Below, piece by piece: positions 5,199 through 5,576 of a stretch of DNA of 5,576 bases (positions are counted from its first letter, which is position 1; each line of letters starts with the position of its first letter). The translations under genes were made by a program, and so were the position numbers. The DNA lies in NCBI GenBank assembly GCA_938039765.1, contig CALHTV010000191.1:1-5576 (forward strand). Direction: 5' to 3'. The notes beneath the pieces were generated by a model. It searched no databases, was not told the DNA's origin, and was given only the letters and a program-made list of their open reading frames with translations. This stretch comes from an uncultured Dictyoglomus sp. Its GTDB lineage: Bacteria; Dictyoglomota; Dictyoglomia; Dictyoglomales; Dictyoglomaceae.

Positions 5199-5576
5199 AG
5201 CGTCTACCTTTAAATAGGGAGGTTATTCTCTCTCGAATTAGAGAGATTGAGAAGGATTTAAATAAACTTTTGAGGTTTAAGAATTATTCTCTTGAGGAAT
5301 TTAAAAAAGATGAAAATTTTGCTATTGCAGAGCATTATTTGAGAAGAGCCTTGGAAGCAGTTTTTGATATAGGGAATCATATACTATCACGAATACCTGG
5401 AATAAGAGTATCAACTTATAAAGAAATAGCTCTTGAGCTTTCTAAAGAGAATATAATACCTGAGAAATTTGCAAAAGAAAAACTTGTTAAGATGGCAGGA
5501 TATAGAAATAGATTAATTCATTTTTACTCAGAGGTATCAATAGAAGAGCTTTATGAAATTTTCTCCCAGGTTTTTC
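5195..5576 (+). CDS. hepT: HepT-type HEPN toxin (putative RNase), 3' end outside the window
   Basis: The ATG at 5195 overlaps the mntA stop as ATGA, and GGAAAG (5186-5191) sits just upstream, so translation is coupled. The 127 visible residues, MKRLPLNREVILSRIREIEK onward, are largely helical as in HEPN domains. The motif RNRLIHFY gives the catalytic RX4HXY signature: Arg104, His109 and Tyr111, with Asn105 after the Arg. Family proteins are about 135-150 residues, so only the C-terminal helix is missing. HepT proteins are RNases that inhibit growth when free and are silenced when MntA AMPylates Tyr111 or a neighbouring Tyr. The last nine residues (LYEIFSQVF) are identical, down to the DNA, to residues 59-67 of the adjacent MntA. 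The true C-terminus therefore deserves care. Confidence 0.93.
   Translation, partial: MKRLPLNREVILSRIREIEKDLNKLLRFKNYSLEEFKKDENFAIAEHYLRRALEAVFDIGNHILSRIPGIRVSTYKEIALELSKENIIPEKFAKEKLVKMAGYRNRLIHFYSEVSIEELYEIFSQVF
5549..5576 (+). repeat. Direct repeat copy 2 (28 bp, inside hepT, at the window edge)
   Basis: Identical to 4974-5001 and in the same reading frame (LYEIFSQVF, HepT residues 119-127). It runs exactly to the last base of the window, so its right edge, and whether the identity continues, cannot be seen. Confidence 0.97.

Overview
The window is AT-rich bacterial DNA with Lys/Glu/Ile-rich proteins, close gene packing and strong intrinsic terminators. It encodes an outer-membrane-type beta-barrel protein, a LexA repressor and a glycerol-3-phosphate dehydrogenase cassette like that of Thermotoga. 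Together these suggest an anaerobic, probably thermophilic, diderm bacterium. Dictyoglomus is my best guess, with a Thermotogota member as the alternative; this is an impression from composition and gene content, not a proven assignment.

Layout. (1) 1-2769, minus strand: a three-gene operon read right to left. It holds a GlpA-like FAD dehydrogenase with a C-terminal 4-Cys domain, an FAD/NAD oxidoreductase and the start of a DUF1667 protein. The genes are joined by a 4-nt ATGA overlap and a 3-nt gap, and each has a good Shine-Dalgarno (SD) site. (2) 2802-2876: the gap between lexA and this operon holds a strong minus-strand hairpin plus U-tract, preceded by a TATAAT box and a short purine-rich leader. 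It may be only the lexA terminator, but the layout also fits an attenuator controlling the operon. (3) 2889-3485, minus strand: lexA. (4) 3486-3710: a divergent regulatory region in which the lexA and barrel-gene promoters share almost the same -35 bases. It is followed by about 100 nt of strongly folded mRNA leader. (5) 3711-4745, plus strand: a secreted beta-barrel protein closed by a strong terminator. (6) 4800-5576, plus strand: an MntA nucleotidyltransferase antitoxin and a HepT HEPN toxin, overlapping by ATGA; hepT runs off the window.

How the genes work together. The minus-strand operon probably oxidises glycerol-3-phosphate (or a similar substrate) and passes electrons through flavins to NAD or another carrier. 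lexA controls the SOS response and may affect its divergent neighbour through promoter overlap. mntA-hepT is a toxin-antitoxin pair in which MntA AMPylates HepT.

The least explained items are the folded 5' leader of the barrel gene, the possible attenuator before the GlpA-like operon, the overlapping divergent -35 boxes, and a 28-base identical in-frame repeat shared by mntA and hepT that ends exactly at the window edge.
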